Positions 49,395 through 58,940 of a stretch of DNA of 64,000 nt are shown here, piece after piece. Made by a program: the position numbers and the translations under genes. Every line of letters begins with the position of its first letter. The stretch's first letter is position 1. Under the pieces are notes generated by a model. The model saw only the letters and a program-made list of their open reading frames with translations, had not been told where the DNA came from and searched no databases. Where the stretch lies: assembly GCA_000421085.1 (NCBI GenBank), contig ATWE01000005.1, positions 186,001 to 250,000 on the forward strand, written 5' to 3'. This DNA is from Ensifer sp. USDA 6670. GTDB taxonomy: Bacteria; Pseudomonadota; Alphaproteobacteria; Rhizobiales; Rhizobiaceae.

Positions 49395-49821
49395 GCTGTC
49401 CCCACTATGCGTACCCCCGGCGCTAGAGCGGAATGAGGAAAAAGGTGCGCGGTTTTCCGCCCGCATCCCGCTCTAACGTCTTGGAATCGATGACGTTCAT
49501 CTTTTTAGGTCGACCCGACCTAAAAACATCGTGATCTGGAGGCGCCTTGCCGCAATCTCGCCCGGAAAGTCAAACTCTTGCCCGATTCTTTGTGACATAG
49601 AGGAAGGCAAGGGGCGGCTCTCCAGTATCGACGTCGAGCGGATCGGCGATCCCGTGTGCGAATGGACCTCGAGGCGCATTCGGGCGCAAAAAGGGGCGTT
49701 TTCCCGGATCGTTGACGGTTTGGTAACCCGGATTAAGTCAAAATAAACTTAAATCGTGACTATGCGTTGCCCATCCCACGCGGTATCGGGCGACCGTAAG
49801 CAAGACAAGCGGCAGGAACTC
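49395..49821. other. Spacer upstream of the IalB-like gene
   Basis: Apart from the composite repeat at 49424-49526, the spacer has no supported gene. A 71-codon ORF at 49531-49746 has no motif and no Shine-Dalgarno sequence. The last 90 bp are AT-rich (GTCAAAATAAACTTAAATCG near 49737) and may hold the promoter of the downstream gene. Confidence 0.45.
49424..49526. repeat. Composite palindromic repeat
   Basis: TAGAGCGGAATG (49424-49435) pairs with CATCCCGCTCTA (49464-49475) with one mismatch; AAAAAGG and GGTTTTCC pair inside. A second stem, TTTTTAGGTCG-ACC-CGACCTAAAAA (49502-49526), is perfect over 11 bp. I recall this combination as a recurrent rhizobial intergenic repeat. A related single stem occurs at 53051-53081. 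Confidence 0.65.
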
Positions 49822-50325
49822 ATGTTTGTAAGAAAGATCGCAACTGCATTCGCACTCGTAATGGCTGCATCCGGCGTGGCTTCCGCTCAATCTCCGACGC
49901 GAATCCAGCAGTTCAACGCCTGGGGTGCATATTCCTACCAGGCCGGCAACGGCAAGGTCTGCTATGTGCTTTCCGTGCCGAAGGAAAGGACCCCGGCCAG
50001 TGTCGATCACGGCGATATCTTCTTCCTCGTTTCGCAGCGTCCGGGACAGAACATCAGCTATGAGCCGCAGGCGATGATGGGGTATCCGCTGCAGGACAAT
50101 TCCAAGGTCAACGTGGTGATCGACGGCCGCACCTTCGTCATGTTCACCAAGGGCAATTCCGCCTGGGTGGAAAACGCCGCCGAAGAGCCGGCGCTGGTCG
50201 CTGCGATGAAATCGGGGAAGGCCATGTCGGTCAACGCGAAATCGCGTCGCGGTACGGAAACTTCCTACTCCTATTCGCTCTCCGGCATTTCGGCCGCCCT
50301 GAAGCAGATCGAGGCCTGCAAGTAA
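49822..50325 (+). CDS. Invasion-associated locus B (IalB)-like exported protein
   Basis: A 167-aa protein with a signal peptide (IATAFALVMAASGVASAQSP). The mature part, WGAYSYQAGNGKVCYVLSVPKERTP, YEPQAMMGYPLQDNSKVNVVIDGRTFVMF and FTKGNSAWVENAAEEPALVAAMKSGKAM, resembles the IalB family, whose Bartonella member aids red-cell invasion. In free-living and symbiotic rhizobia the role is unknown. ATG at 49822 is chosen because AGGAAC precedes it and the signal peptide begins there. Confidence 0.85.
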   Translation: MFVRKIATAFALVMAASGVASAQSPTRIQQFNAWGAYSYQAGNGKVCYVLSVPKERTPASVDHGDIFFLVSQRPGQNISYEPQAMMGYPLQDNSKVNVVIDGRTFVMFTKGNSAWVENAAEEPALVAAMKSGKAMSVNAKSRRGTETSYSYSLSGISAALKQIEACK

Positions 50326-50351
50326 GAGGCAAGCGCGCTTCCACCGATTGC

Positions 50352-50378
50352 AAGGCCGGCCGCGAGGTCGGCCTTTTG
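50352..50378 (+). terminator. Terminator of the IalB-like gene
   Basis: AAGGCCGGCC-GCGA-GGTCGGCCTT (one G-U pair) then TTTTGCG, starting 27 bases after the stop codon. Confidence 0.8.
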
Positions 50379-50578
50379 CGTTGGGTGTCCAGGCGGATCA
50401 GGGCGAGGAAAATGTCCCATGGTGACTCGCCGCAAAAAGAATGCTAAAGCGGCCGCAAATTCTGAGCCCCTGCGCCCCCGTCGAGCGCGTGACCGAGGCT
50501 CGCCAGATTTCAATTCGAGCATCGGAACAGGATCCGGAAAACGTCTCCGGACGAGCCGTCGCTTTACGACAGGACAAG

Positions 50579-51820
50579 ATGAGCATGGCAGCCACCGAGA
50601 TTCTAAACAGGGCGGACATCGTCAAGGCGCCGCAGGTGCGGCTTGCGCCACAGCCGGAAAAGCCGTCGCTGATCGGCCTGTTGCGCGAAGACATCGCGAA
50701 GCTGCTCGCCGAGAAGGGCGTCCCGGAGCGGCAGGTGAGGATGCGCGTCAGCCAGCTCTGGCACTGGCTTTATGTTCGCGGCGTCTCGGATTTCGACGAG
50801 ATGTCCAACGTCTCCAAGGAGATGCGCGAGATGCTCAAGGAGCATTTCACCATCGCACGGCCGGAGATCGTCGAAGAGCAGGTTTCGGGCGACGGCACGC
50901 GCAAGTGGCTGCTGCGCTTCCCCCCGCGCGGCGCCGGCCGTCCGGTAGAGATCGAGACGGTCTACATTCCCGAGGAGGGCCGCGGCACGCTTTGCATTTC
51001 GAGCCAGGTCGGCTGCACGCTTACCTGTTCCTTCTGCCACACCGGCACGCAGAAGCTGGTGCGCAATCTGACGGCGGAGGAGATCCTCTCGCAGCTTCTG
51101 CTCGCCCGCGACCGGCTCGGCGATTTCCCCGAGCGCGACACTCCGCAGGGGGCGATCGTGCCGGCGGAAGGCCGCAAGATCACCAATATCGTGATGATGG
51201 GGATGGGCGAGCCGCTCTACAATTTCGAGAACGTCAAGACGGCGCTGCTGATCGCGTCCGACGGCGACGGGCTGTCGCTGTCGAAGCGACGCATCACCCT
51301 TTCGACCTCCGGCATCGTACCGGAGATCTACCGCACCGGTGAAGAAATCGGGGTAATGCTAGCGATTTCGCTTCATGCCGTGCGCGACGATCTGCGCGAC
51401 ATGCTGGTGCCGATCAACAAGAAGTATCCGCTGAAGCAGCTGATGGAGGCCTGCCGCTCCTATCCGGGCTTGTCGAATGCCCGCCGCATCACCTTCGAAT
51501 ATGTGATGCTGAAGGACGTCAACGACAGCCTGGAAGACGCCAAGGAACTGGTGAAGCTTCTGAAGGGCATTCCGGCCAAGATCAACCTGATCCCCTTCAA
51601 TCCATGGCCGGGCACCAATTATCAGTGCTCGGATTGGGAACAGATCGAGAAGTTCGCCAACTTCATCAACCAGGCCGGTTACGCCTCGCCGATCCGCACC
51701 CCGCGGGGCCGCGACATTCTTGCCGCCTGCGGCCAGCTCAAGTCGGAATCGGAACGCATGCGCAAGGTCGACCGCCTGGCCTTCGAGGCGATGATGATCG
51801 CCAATCACGGCGAGGACTGA
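50579..51820 (+). CDS. rlmN: 23S rRNA (A2503-C2)/tRNA (A37-C2) methyltransferase RlmN
   Basis: A 413-aa radical-SAM methylase. The CxxxCxxC cluster motif is [20 protein letters not shown]. The family-specific catalytic cysteines are in the C-terminal region (SDWEQIEKF nearby and DILAACGQL). [14 protein letters not shown] and STSGIVPEI match the family. It methylates A2503 in 23S rRNA and A37 in some tRNAs, aiding fidelity. The start at 50579 is preceded by AGGACA; the upstream ORF extension to 50441 is not RlmN-like. Confidence 0.96.
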   Translation: MSMAATEILNRADIVKAPQVRLAPQPEKPSLIGLLREDIAKLLAEKGVPERQVRMRVSQLWHWLYVRGVSDFDEMSNVSKEMREMLKEHFTIARPEIVEEQVSGDGTRKWLLRFPPRGAGRPVEIETVYIPEEGRGTLCISSQVGCTLTCSFCHTGTQKLVRNLTAEEILSQLLLARDRLGDFPERDTPQGAIVPAEGRKITNIVMMGMGEPLYNFENVKTALLIASDGDGLSLSKRRITLSTSGIVPEIYRTGEEIGVMLAISLHAVRDDLRDMLVPINKKYPLKQLMEACRSYPGLSNARRITFEYVMLKDVNDSLEDAKELVKLLKGIPAKINLIPFNPWPGTNYQCSDWEQIEKFANFINQAGYASPIRTPRGRDILAACGQLKSESERMRKVDRLAFEAMMIANHGED

Positions 51821-52025
51821 GGCGGCTCATCGCCCTTCCGGCAGTTTCGAACGCGCCGCAGGATCACGGTGATCGATGAAGAAGTTTGATGGATGAAGCT
51901 GTTTGCGCCGATTGATTTCGGTCCCCCGCTTTCCTAAGAAAGCGGCGGAATTATTCTGACGCGGGACGCGGGAGGGACGTAAGCCGGCCATCCCGAAATC
52001 GCCAACCAAAAACCGGAGGACACCC

Positions 52026-52979
52026 ATGCGTTCGCTTCTCATCGCGCTTGCCGCCACGGTCGCGCTTTCTCTGCCGGCACGCGCCGACGAGGTCACGGTC
52101 GCCGTCACGGCAATCGTCGAACATCCCGCGCTCGATGCCGCACGCGACGGCGTCAAGGATGCGCTGGCCGCCGCCGGCTACAAGGAAGGCGAGAACCTCA
52201 AGTTCATCTACGAGTCGGCGCAGGGCAACCCGGCGACCGCAGCGCAGATCGCCCGTCAGTTCGCGGGCGAAGCCCCGAGCGTGATCGTGCCGATCTCCAC
52301 CCCGTCGGCCCAGGCCGTGGTTTCCTCTACCCGCGACATTCCCGTCGTCTTCACCGCCGTTTCCGATCCGCTGGGCGCGCAGCTCGTCAAGGACATGGAG
52401 AAGCCCGGCGGCAACGTCACCGGCCTTTCCGATTTGTCCCCGGTTGCCGAGCACGTGGCGCTGATCAAGGAGATCCTGCCGAACATCAAGACCATCGGCT
52501 ATCTCTACAATTCGGGCGAAGCGAACTCCGTCTCGCTGCTGGCGGTCCTCAAGGAAGAGGCTGAAAAGGCCGGCCTGAGCGTAATCGAATCCGCCGCGAC
52601 GAAGTCGGCCGAGGTCCAGGGTGCTGCCCGTGCACTCGTCGGCCGCGCCGACGCGATCTATATCCCGACGGACAACACCATCATCTCCGCCCTCGAAGGC
52701 GCCGTCGCCGTCGCTGAGGAAAGCAAGCTGCCGCTCTTCACCGCCGATACCGATTCCGTCTCCCGCGGCGCAGTCGCGGCGCTCGGCTTCAATTACTACG
52801 ACGTCGGCAAGCAGACGGGCGAGGTCGTCGTTCGCGTTCTCAAGGGCGAAAACCCCGGCGATATCGCCGTCAAGGTCGCCGCCGGAACCGATCTCGTGAT
52901 CAACAAGGGCGCCGCCACCCGGATGGGCGTCACGCTGCCGGAGAGCGTCGTCGGCCGGGCGACCCGCACGATCGAGTAA
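52026..52979 (+). CDS. ABC transporter substrate-binding protein (COG2984)
   Basis: A 317-aa periplasmic binding protein. Signal peptide LLIALAATVALSLPARADE, then VTVAVTAIVEHPALDAARDGVKDALAAAGYKEGENL, typical of the family, followed by TGLSDLSPVAEHVALIKEI and NTIISALEGAVAVAEESKLPLF. Relatives such as TrpX bind aromatic amino acids, but the substrate here is not established. It is the first gene of a three-gene transporter unit. Confidence 0.92.
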   Translation: MRSLLIALAATVALSLPARADEVTVAVTAIVEHPALDAARDGVKDALAAAGYKEGENLKFIYESAQGNPATAAQIARQFAGEAPSVIVPISTPSAQAVVSSTRDIPVVFTAVSDPLGAQLVKDMEKPGGNVTGLSDLSPVAEHVALIKEILPNIKTIGYLYNSGEANSVSLLAVLKEEAEKAGLSVIESAATKSAEVQGAARALVGRADAIYIPTDNTIISALEGAVAVAEESKLPLFTADTDSVSRGAVAALGFNYYDVGKQTGEVVVRVLKGENPGDIAVKVAAGTDLVINKGAATRMGVTLPESVVGRATRTIE

Positions 52980-53014
52980 CGATCCGCCCTCTTCGGACGA
53001 TCATTGTCTTTTTG

Positions 53015-53039
53015 CCGCCCCCGTTCCATACGGGGGCGG
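53015..53039 (+). other. Hairpin between binding-protein and permease genes
   Basis: CCGCCCCCGT-TCCAT-ACGGGGGCGG, a perfect 10-bp stem. No T-run follows it, while TTTTT precedes it. It probably stabilises or partly terminates the message so that the binding protein is made in excess over the permease and ATPase. Confidence 0.6.
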
Positions 53040-53050
53040 TTCGCTTATCG

Positions 53051-53081
53051 AGCGGGATGTGGAAATGGTACGCATCCCGCT
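53051..53081. repeat. Single-stem repeat related to 49424-49475
   Basis: AGCGGGATG (53051-53059) and CATCCCGCT (53073-53081) are perfect 9-bp arms; the arms agree with the outer stem of the composite repeat at 49424-49475. Confidence 0.55.
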
Positions 53082-53150
53082 TCAACTTCAGAATACGTGC
53101 TCCGCATGCGCCTCACGCCTGCGGAGCATCCGAGAAGAGGACTACCGGCG

Positions 53151-54029
53151 TTGAGTCAAATCGCTTTCTGGGGAGCCGTGGAGCTGGGGCTTGTCTATGC
53201 CTTCGTCGCCGTCGGCGTCTTTCTCGCCTTCCGGGTGCTCGACTTTCCGGATCTGACCGTTGACGGCTCCTTTCCGCTCGGCGCCGCAGTCACCGCGGTC
53301 CTGATCATCGCCGGCGTCAATCCTTGGCTTGCCGCAGCGGTGGCGATGGTCGCCGGTGCTGCTGCAGGCATGGTCACGGCGCTCTTGAACGTGCGGTTCA
53401 AGATCCTGAACCTGCTCGCTTCGATCCTGACGATGATTGCGCTGTTCTCGGTCAATCTCCGTGTCATGGGCAAGCCGAACGTCGCATTGATCAATGCCGA
53501 CACGATGCTTTCGCCCTTCTACGGCCTCGGTTTGCGGGATTTCTATGTGCGCCCGCTTTTCGTCGGCGTTCTGGTCGCCCTTGCCGTCGTTCTCGTCTGG
53601 CGCTTTCTTGAAAGCGATGCGGGCCTCGCGATGCGGGCGACCGGCGCCAATGCCCGCATGGCGCGGGCGCAAGGGGTCGACACCAGCCGGCAGATCTATC
53701 TCGGCATGGCGATCTCCAACGCGCTCGTCGCCCTCGGCGGTGCGCTCTTTGCTCAGACCAACGGTTTTGCCGACGTGACCTCGGGCGTCGGGACGATCGT
53801 CGTCGGGCTTGCCGCCGTGATCATCGGCGAGACGCTGCTCGGCGCCCGCGGCATTCTGATCGCGCTCATCGGCTGCGTGCTCGGGTCGATCCTCTACCGC
53901 ATCGCCATCCAGGTGGCGCTTTCGACCGATACGCTCGGCTTGCAGGCTTCCGATCTCAATTTCGTGACCGCGCTGCTGGTGACGATAGCGCTCATCCTGC
54001 CCCGTCTGCGCCGCGGAGGTGCCGCATGA
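53151..54029 (+). CDS. ABC transporter permease (COG4120)
   Basis: A 292-aa membrane protein with about eight helices. VELGLVYAFVAVGVFLAFRVLDFPDLTVDGSFPLGAAVTA is the family's distinctive start, and FADVTSGVGTIVVGLAAVIIGE is also diagnostic. It forms the channel of the COG2984/4120/1101 transporter. A TTG start at 53151 gives the right N-terminus, with AGAGGA upstream; upstream in-frame codons run through the repeat region. Its stop overlaps the ATPase start by 4 bp. Confidence 0.92.
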   Translation: MSQIAFWGAVELGLVYAFVAVGVFLAFRVLDFPDLTVDGSFPLGAAVTAVLIIAGVNPWLAAAVAMVAGAAAGMVTALLNVRFKILNLLASILTMIALFSVNLRVMGKPNVALINADTMLSPFYGLGLRDFYVRPLFVGVLVALAVVLVWRFLESDAGLAMRATGANARMARAQGVDTSRQIYLGMAISNALVALGGALFAQTNGFADVTSGVGTIVVGLAAVIIGETLLGARGILIALIGCVLGSILYRIAIQVALSTDTLGLQASDLNFVTALLVTIALILPRLRRGGAA

Positions 54030-54820
54030 TCAACGTCGAAAACATCCAGGTCGTCTTCGGCAAGGGCACGCCGCTCCAGAAGCAGGCGCTGAACGGCGTC
54101 AGCCTGACCATCGAGGAAGGCTCCTTCGTCACGGTCATAGGCTCCAACGGCGCCGGCAAGTCGACGCTTCTGGGGGTTCTTGCCGGCGACGTGCTGCCGA
54201 GCGGCGGCCGAGTCACGATCGGCACGGCCGACGTGACGCGCAAGGGCACGGCGGCCCGCGCAGGGCTCGTCGCGCGCGTCTTCCAGGATCCGCTCGCCGG
54301 CAGTTGCGGCGCTCTCTCGATCGAGGAAAACCTGGCGCTGGCCGCCAGGCGCGGCGAAAGCCGCGGCCTGACGCCGGCGCTCGGCTCGAAGCGGCGCGAG
54401 CATTTCCGCGAGCGTATCGCCGAGCTCAACCTGGGTCTCGAAGACCGCATGCGCGACCGCATGGACCTGCTTTCGGGCGGCCAGCGCCAGGCGGTCTCGC
54501 TGGTGATGGCGACGCTTGCCGGCTCCGAGGTGCTGCTGCTGGACGAGCACACGGCGGCACTCGACCCGGGCATGGCCGAGTTCATCATGAACCTCACCCA
54601 GAAGATCGTCTCGGAGCGCAAGCTGACGACGCTGATGGTGACGCATTCGATGCGCCAGGCGCTCGATTTCGGCCACCGCACCATCATGCTCCATGGCGGC
54701 GAAATCGTGCTCGACGTCGCGGGCGACAGCCGCAAGACGCTTCAGGTCGAAGACCTAATCGCCATGTTCCGCCGCATCCGCGGGCAGACGTTGGACGACG
54801 ATGCACTGCTGATCGGGTAG
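54026..54820 (+). CDS. ABC transporter ATP-binding protein (COG1101)
   Basis: A 264-aa ATPase. Walker A is GSNGAGKSTLLGVLAGDVLP, the signature is LLSGGQRQAVSLVMATL and Walker B is VLLLDEHTAALDPGMAE, with the unusual DEH in place of DEP that this family commonly shows. The switch histidine lies in MVTHSMRQAL. It energises the permease upstream. Confidence 0.93.
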   Translation: MINVENIQVVFGKGTPLQKQALNGVSLTIEEGSFVTVIGSNGAGKSTLLGVLAGDVLPSGGRVTIGTADVTRKGTAARAGLVARVFQDPLAGSCGALSIEENLALAARRGESRGLTPALGSKRREHFRERIAELNLGLEDRMRDRMDLLSGGQRQAVSLVMATLAGSEVLLLDEHTAALDPGMAEFIMNLTQKIVSERKLTTLMVTHSMRQALDFGHRTIMLHGGEIVLDVAGDSRKTLQVEDLIAMFRRIRGQTLDDDALLIG

Positions 54821-54834
54821 CGCTCCCTGCCGGA

Positions 54835-54983
54835 CTTGCCCCTCATCTGCCTGCCGGCATCTTCTCCCCGTTTTACGGGGAGAAGAGCGTATGCGGCGAG
54901 GCCGGAACAAGGCAGGAGCGTGCCGCGAGTCCCCTTCGCCCCGCGTGCGGGGAGAAGGTGGCGGCAGCCGGATGAGGGGCAAG
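54835..54983. repeat. RIME-like element, complete
   Basis: Perfect 13-bp terminal inverted repeat CTTGCCCCTCATC / GATGAGGGGCAAG. Inside are CTTCTCCCCGT-TTT-ACGGGGAGAAG and CCCCGCG-TG-CGGGGAGAAGG stems. It occupies the whole spacer between the convergent ATPase and LysE genes. Confidence 0.88.
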
Positions 54984-55000
54984 CTCCGGAGCGACGAAAT

Positions 55001-55642
55001 TCAGCGCGTCTGCGTGAAGAAGATCTTGACCGCGAATATGGAAAAGACGCCGGCGAAACCGTAGTCGATGGCCCGCATCACGCGCCTGTTGCGCTGCAGC
55101 CAGGCTGCGAGCCAGTCGGCAGCAAGAACGACCAATGCGTTCACCGGCATGCCTATCGCGATGAAGAAGAAACCGAGGAAGAGCAGCTTGCCCGTCACGG
55201 CGGGATCGTTCGCGGTGACGAACTGCGGCAGGAAGGTCATGAAGAAGATCACCACCTTCGGGTTCAGAATGTTGACCGAGAAGCCGGTCGCGACGTTCGA
55301 AAGGATCGTACCCTTCGCCTCCGTCACCTTCGTCACCGACAGGCTGGACCCGTAGCGGATCGCCTGGATCGCAAGCCATAAGAGATAGGCGGCGCCCCCG
55401 GTCTTCAGGACCAGGAAGGCCGTCGGGGATGCGGTGATCAGCGCCGAGATGCCGAAGGCGACGAGCAGCGTATGGACGACGATGCCGAGCCCGGTGCCGA
55501 CCACGACGAAAAGGGCAGCCTTTTTTCCCTGCGCCAACGCCCGGCTGATCGAAAGAGTCATGTCGGGACCCGGCGTCGCGGCGAGAAGGAGACTCGCAGC
55601 GGCGAATGCGATGAGTGTCGGCAGGCTGGGAACGAAGTCCAT
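55001..55642 (-). CDS. LysE/RhtB-family amino acid exporter
   Basis: A 213-aa membrane protein with six helices. LLAATPGPDMTLSISRALAQGKKAALFVVVGTGLG and NPKVVIFFMTFLPQFV are the family hallmarks. It probably exports an amino acid or derivative. The start at 55642 (MDFVPSLPTLI) is chosen; the ORF continues upstream to 55936 through the promoter region of argG. It is divergent from argG, but an arginine role would be speculation. Confidence 0.9.
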   Translation of the reverse strand: MDFVPSLPTLIAFAAASLLLAATPGPDMTLSISRALAQGKKAALFVVVGTGLGIVVHTLLVAFGISALITASPTAFLVLKTGGAAYLLWLAIQAIRYGSSLSVTKVTEAKGTILSNVATGFSVNILNPKVVIFFMTFLPQFVTANDPAVTGKLLFLGFFFIAIGMPVNALVVLAADWLAAWLQRNRRVMRAIDYGFAGVFSIFAVKIFFTQTR

Positions 55643-55719
55643 GGCGCATTCCTCGAGAGACGATCCTTGCTGATACCGCCGTCCCGGCGCTTTTGCCAGC
55701 GGATTCGCGGGAACCGGCG

Positions 55720-55823
55720 CTACAGCGCCGCGCGTCTCATGAGACGCGCAAAGGTCGCTGTAGCGCTTTAATCTGCTGCATGTTTTTTTCCTTCGATCGG
55801 CTACGATCAAAGGAAACGTGCAG
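55720..55823 (+). repeat. Hairpin-bearing rhizobial repeat, copy upstream of argG
   Basis: Starts CTACAGCGCCGCGCGTCTC, with GCGCGTCTCATGAGACGCGC as a perfect 20-bp palindrome (about 55730-55749). Next come GGTCGCTGTAGCGC, matching the start in reverse, then GCTGCATG...TCCTTCGATC-GGCTAC-GATCAAAGGA...CGTGCAG. It resembles copies at 61986-62091 and 4463-4536. Confidence 0.75.
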
Positions 55824-55924
55824 TTCCGCTTGTATCCCATCAAGTTCTGGCTAAAGTGCCGCAGATTTTCGATGCGGCAGCGCCGCGCCCAAAAGCCTGA
55901 CAAAACGAGCAGACGGACAAAACC

Positions 55925-57142
55925 ATGGCATCGCATAAAGACGTGAAGAAGGTCGTTCTCGCCTATTCCGGCGGTCTCGATACCTCGATCATCCTCAAAT
56001 GGCTGCAGACGGAACTGGGCGCCGAAGTGGTGACCTTCACCGCGGACCTCGGCCAGGGCGAAGAGCTAGAGCCGGCGCGCAAGAAGGCGGAGATGCTCGG
56101 CATCAAGGAGATCTATGTCGAGGACGTCCGCGAGGAATTCGTGAGGGACTTCGTGTTCCCGATGTTTCGCGCCAATGCCGTCTATGAAGGCGTCTACCTG
56201 CTCGGCACCTCGATCGCCCGTCCGCTGATCTCCAAACACCTCATCGATATCGCCAGGAAGACCGGCGCCGACGCGATCGCCCATGGCGCGACCGGCAAGG
56301 GCAACGACCAGGTCCGCTTCGAACTCTCGGCTTACGCGCTCAATCCGGACATCAAGATCATCGCCCCCTGGCGCGACTGGTCGTTCAAGAGCCGCACCGA
56401 TCTGCTCGAATTCGCCGAAAAGCACCAGATCCCGGTCGCCAAGGACAAGAAAGGCGAGGCGCCCTTCTCCGTCGACGCCAACCTCCTGCACTCCTCCTCG
56501 GAAGGAAAAGTGCTGGAGGACCCGGCCCAGGAAGCCCCCGAATACGTGCACATGCGCACCATTTCGCCGGAAGCGGCACCCGACAAGGCGACCATCATCA
56601 AGGTCGGCTTCGAACGTGGCGACGCCGTGTCGATCGACGGCGTGCGCATGTCGCCGGCAACGCTTCTTGCGAAGCTCAACGAATACGGCCGCGACAACGG
56701 CATCGGCCGCCTCGACCTCGTCGAGAACCGTTTTGTCGGCATGAAGTCGCGCGGCGTCTACGAGACCCCCGGCGGCACGATCCTGCTTGCGGCCCATCGG
56801 GCGATCGAGAGCATCACGCTCGACCGCGGCGCGGCGCATCTCAAGGACGAGCTGATGCCGCGCTATGCCGAGCTCATCTATTACGGCTTCTGGTTCTCTC
56901 CGGAGCGCGAAATGCTGCAGGCGGCGATCGACAAGAGCCAGGAGCATGTGGAAGGCGAAGTGACTCTGAAGCTCTACAAGGGCAATGTCATGGTCATCGG
57001 CCGCGAAAGCGGCAAGTCGCTCTATTCCGACAAGCTCGTCACCTTCGAGGACGATCAGGGCGCCTACGACCAGAAGGATGCCGCAGGCTTCATCAAGCTC
57101 AACGCGCTGCGCCTGCGCACGCTGGCCGCGCGCAACCGTTAA
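55925..57142 (+). CDS. argG: Argininosuccinate synthase
   Basis: A 405-aa ligase that joins citrulline and aspartate using ATP, the penultimate step of arginine synthesis. The PP-loop is [19 protein letters not shown], and the substrate sites include [17 protein letters not shown] and [17 protein letters not shown]. The C-terminus binds tetramer partners. AAACC and a good ATG at 55925 define the start. A hairpin repeat lies directly upstream and a terminator follows. Confidence 0.97.
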   Translation: MASHKDVKKVVLAYSGGLDTSIILKWLQTELGAEVVTFTADLGQGEELEPARKKAEMLGIKEIYVEDVREEFVRDFVFPMFRANAVYEGVYLLGTSIARPLISKHLIDIARKTGADAIAHGATGKGNDQVRFELSAYALNPDIKIIAPWRDWSFKSRTDLLEFAEKHQIPVAKDKKGEAPFSVDANLLHSSSEGKVLEDPAQEAPEYVHMRTISPEAAPDKATIIKVGFERGDAVSIDGVRMSPATLLAKLNEYGRDNGIGRLDLVENRFVGMKSRGVYETPGGTILLAAHRAIESITLDRGAAHLKDELMPRYAELIYYGFWFSPEREMLQAAIDKSQEHVEGEVTLKLYKGNVMVIGRESGKSLYSDKLVTFEDDQGAYDQKDAAGFIKLNALRLRTLAARNR

Positions 57143-57167
57143 GCTTTGACGGGTCACACAGGTTTGG

Positions 57168-57197
57168 AGCCGCGGTGGATCAGTCCGCCGCGGCTTT
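57168..57197 (+). terminator. Terminator of argG
   Basis: AGCCGCGG-TGGATCAGTCCG-CCGCGGCT, with inner GGA/TCC pairing, then TTTAT. It begins 26 bases after the argG stop. Confidence 0.8.
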
Positions 57198-57208
57198 ATC
57201 GTGTTTGC

Positions 57209-58444
57209 TCACTCCGCCGCTCTAAGCTGCGTTTCCGCAGCCGCCGGTGCGACCAGCGGCCTCAGACGAACGGTCCTGCGGTACCAGAAATAGCTTGCAA
57301 GCGAGAGAAGGCCGAAGCTCGGGATGATCGTTCCAAGCGCCAGGGCCGGTACGCCGACGAGGGCGGCAAGCGCGCCGCCGAGAAGCCCGGCGCTCATCTG
57401 AATGAAGCCCATCATCGCCGAAGCCGTGCCGGCGATATGCGGGAAGGGGGCCATCGCCGCCGTCATCATGTAGGGCATGACGAAGGCGATCCCGAAGGCA
57501 TAGATCCCGATCGGCGTCATCACCGAGAGGAAGGTCGGTTCCAGCGCATGCATGGTGAAGGCGAGGGCGAGGCTCGCGGCGCCGATGAAGAATAGACCAG
57601 CCGGCACGAGCGCCTGCGGTGAGAAGCGCCGCATCATGAGGCGCATCGTGACCGTGCCCGAAAAGAACAGGCCCGATTGCATGAGCATGCCGATGCCGAA
57701 CTCGGTCGGGGTGAGCCCGACCTGGCCGATCAGCACGAAGGGCAGCATGGTCGCCCATGCATAGAGCGCTCCGACCGCGCCGGCGATCACCAGTGTCGAG
57801 GACACGAAGCGGCCGTCCCTCATGAGCTCGCCATAGGCTGCGAGAATAGGCCTGAAATGCCCCTTGCTGCGGTCCGGCGTCGTCGTTTCCGCCATGAAGA
57901 ACTGTACGATGAAGCATGCCGTCAGCGCGAAGCCGACCATCAGCAGGAAGATCGACTGCCAGCCGAAGAGACCGAGCGCGATACCGCCGAGGGTCGGCGA
58001 GACCGCCGGCCCGAGCGCCAGCATCATGCCGATCATGTTCATGATGCGCGCCGCCGTCGTGCCGGTGAACTGGTCGCGAACGATGGCGCGCGCCACGGTC
58101 ATTCCGACGGAGGCACCGATTCCCTGCACGAGGCGGCCCGCGAGCAGCACGGGGATGGAGGGCGCGAAGGCCGCCATCAGGCTGCCTGCCAGATAGATCG
58201 CCATGAAGATCACCGTTGTCCGCCGCCGGCCGATGACGTCGGAAAGCGTTCCCGAGACGAGCTGGGCAAAGGCGAAGCCGCCGAAATAGAGCGACAGCGT
58301 CATTTTGATCGCTGCTTCGCTGGAGGCAAAGGCACGCACGAGCTCCGGCATCGCCGGCGTGTAAAGCGCCATCGAGATGGGGCCGAGCGCCACCAGGAAG
58401 GCGCCGATGATGCTCGTCCGCCGCTCGCTCATCCTGAGCGTCAT
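57209..58444 (-). CDS. MFS drug-resistance transporter, Bcr/CflA type
   Basis: A 411-aa permease with 12 predicted helices. Loop 2-3 has FAQLVSGTLSDVIGRRRTTVIF, motif A of the superfamily, and VQGIGASVGMTVARAIVRDQFTG is the Bcr/CflA signature. It likely exports hydrophobic drugs or metabolites. The ATG at 58444 overlaps the MarR gene stop (ATGA); ATG at 58432 is the next candidate. Paired with MarR, it is a typical inducible efflux unit. Confidence 0.93.
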   Translation of the reverse strand: MTLRMSERRTSIIGAFLVALGPISMALYTPAMPELVRAFASSEAAIKMTLSLYFGGFAFAQLVSGTLSDVIGRRRTTVIFMAIYLAGSLMAAFAPSIPVLLAGRLVQGIGASVGMTVARAIVRDQFTGTTAARIMNMIGMMLALGPAVSPTLGGIALGLFGWQSIFLLMVGFALTACFIVQFFMAETTTPDRSKGHFRPILAAYGELMRDGRFVSSTLVIAGAVGALYAWATMLPFVLIGQVGLTPTEFGIGMLMQSGLFFSGTVTMRLMMRRFSPQALVPAGLFFIGAASLALAFTMHALEPTFLSVMTPIGIYAFGIAFVMPYMMTAAMAPFPHIAGTASAMMGFIQMSAGLLGGALAALVGVPALALGTIIPSFGLLSLASYFWYRRTVRLRPLVAPAAAETQLRAAE

Positions 58445-58920
58445 TCGGCCGCCCCCTTCTCCCTGCCGGCGAGACAAGGGTCGAGGCGGCGGAGACTGTC
58501 CCGCAGGATTCTCAGGTTTGCACGCAGGACCTCCCGTCCGTCGTCGCCCAGATCCTCGGTGTAGGCATTCATCATTTCACGCAGGCCCGACATCAGCTCG
58601 GTGATGAGCGGGTCGGCCTTGTCGGTCACGACGACGTTCTTGGCGCGCCGGTCCGCCGGATCCGGGACGCGCGCAACGAGGCCCATCGCTTCCAGGCGGT
58701 CGAGATAGGCGGAGAGGGTCATGGGCTCGATCCCCATGCGGGTGGCGATCTCCGCCTGCTTGATGCCCTCGGTGACGGCCACCTGGACCAGTGTGCGCGC
58801 CTCGCCGGGTGTGATCCCGAGGTCCATCGCATTGACCTTGCGATCGAAGGCACCGCGCAACAGGCGGGAGACATCGGTGAGGAGCATCCCGATCGTATCG
58901 GATTCGAGTTTCCTGGGCAT
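58441..58920 (-). CDS. MarR-family transcriptional regulator
   Basis: A 159-aa winged-helix protein: EARTLVQVAVTEGIKQAEIATRMGIEPMTLSAYLDRLEAMGLVARVPDPADRRAKNVVVTDKA, with the DxRxK-type wing DPADRRAKNV. It probably represses its own transcript and the downstream Bcr-type gene, with release by an efflux substrate. A palindrome lies 21 bases upstream. Confidence 0.93.
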   Translation of the reverse strand: MPRKLESDTIGMLLTDVSRLLRGAFDRKVNAMDLGITPGEARTLVQVAVTEGIKQAEIATRMGIEPMTLSAYLDRLEAMGLVARVPDPADRRAKNVVVTDKADPLITELMSGLREMMNAYTEDLGDDGREVLRANLRILRDSLRRLDPCLAGREKGAAE

Positions 58921-58940
58921 TTGGTCGGTCGCGTTTAAAA

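Noticed and set aside
49531-49746. A 71-codon ORF upstream of the IalB-like gene
   Set aside because: No motif, signal or ribosome-binding site; lies beside a palindromic repeat.
55001-57142. LysE-type gene as an arginine exporter because it is divergent from argG
   Set aside because: Divergence alone is not evidence; the family exports many amino acids.
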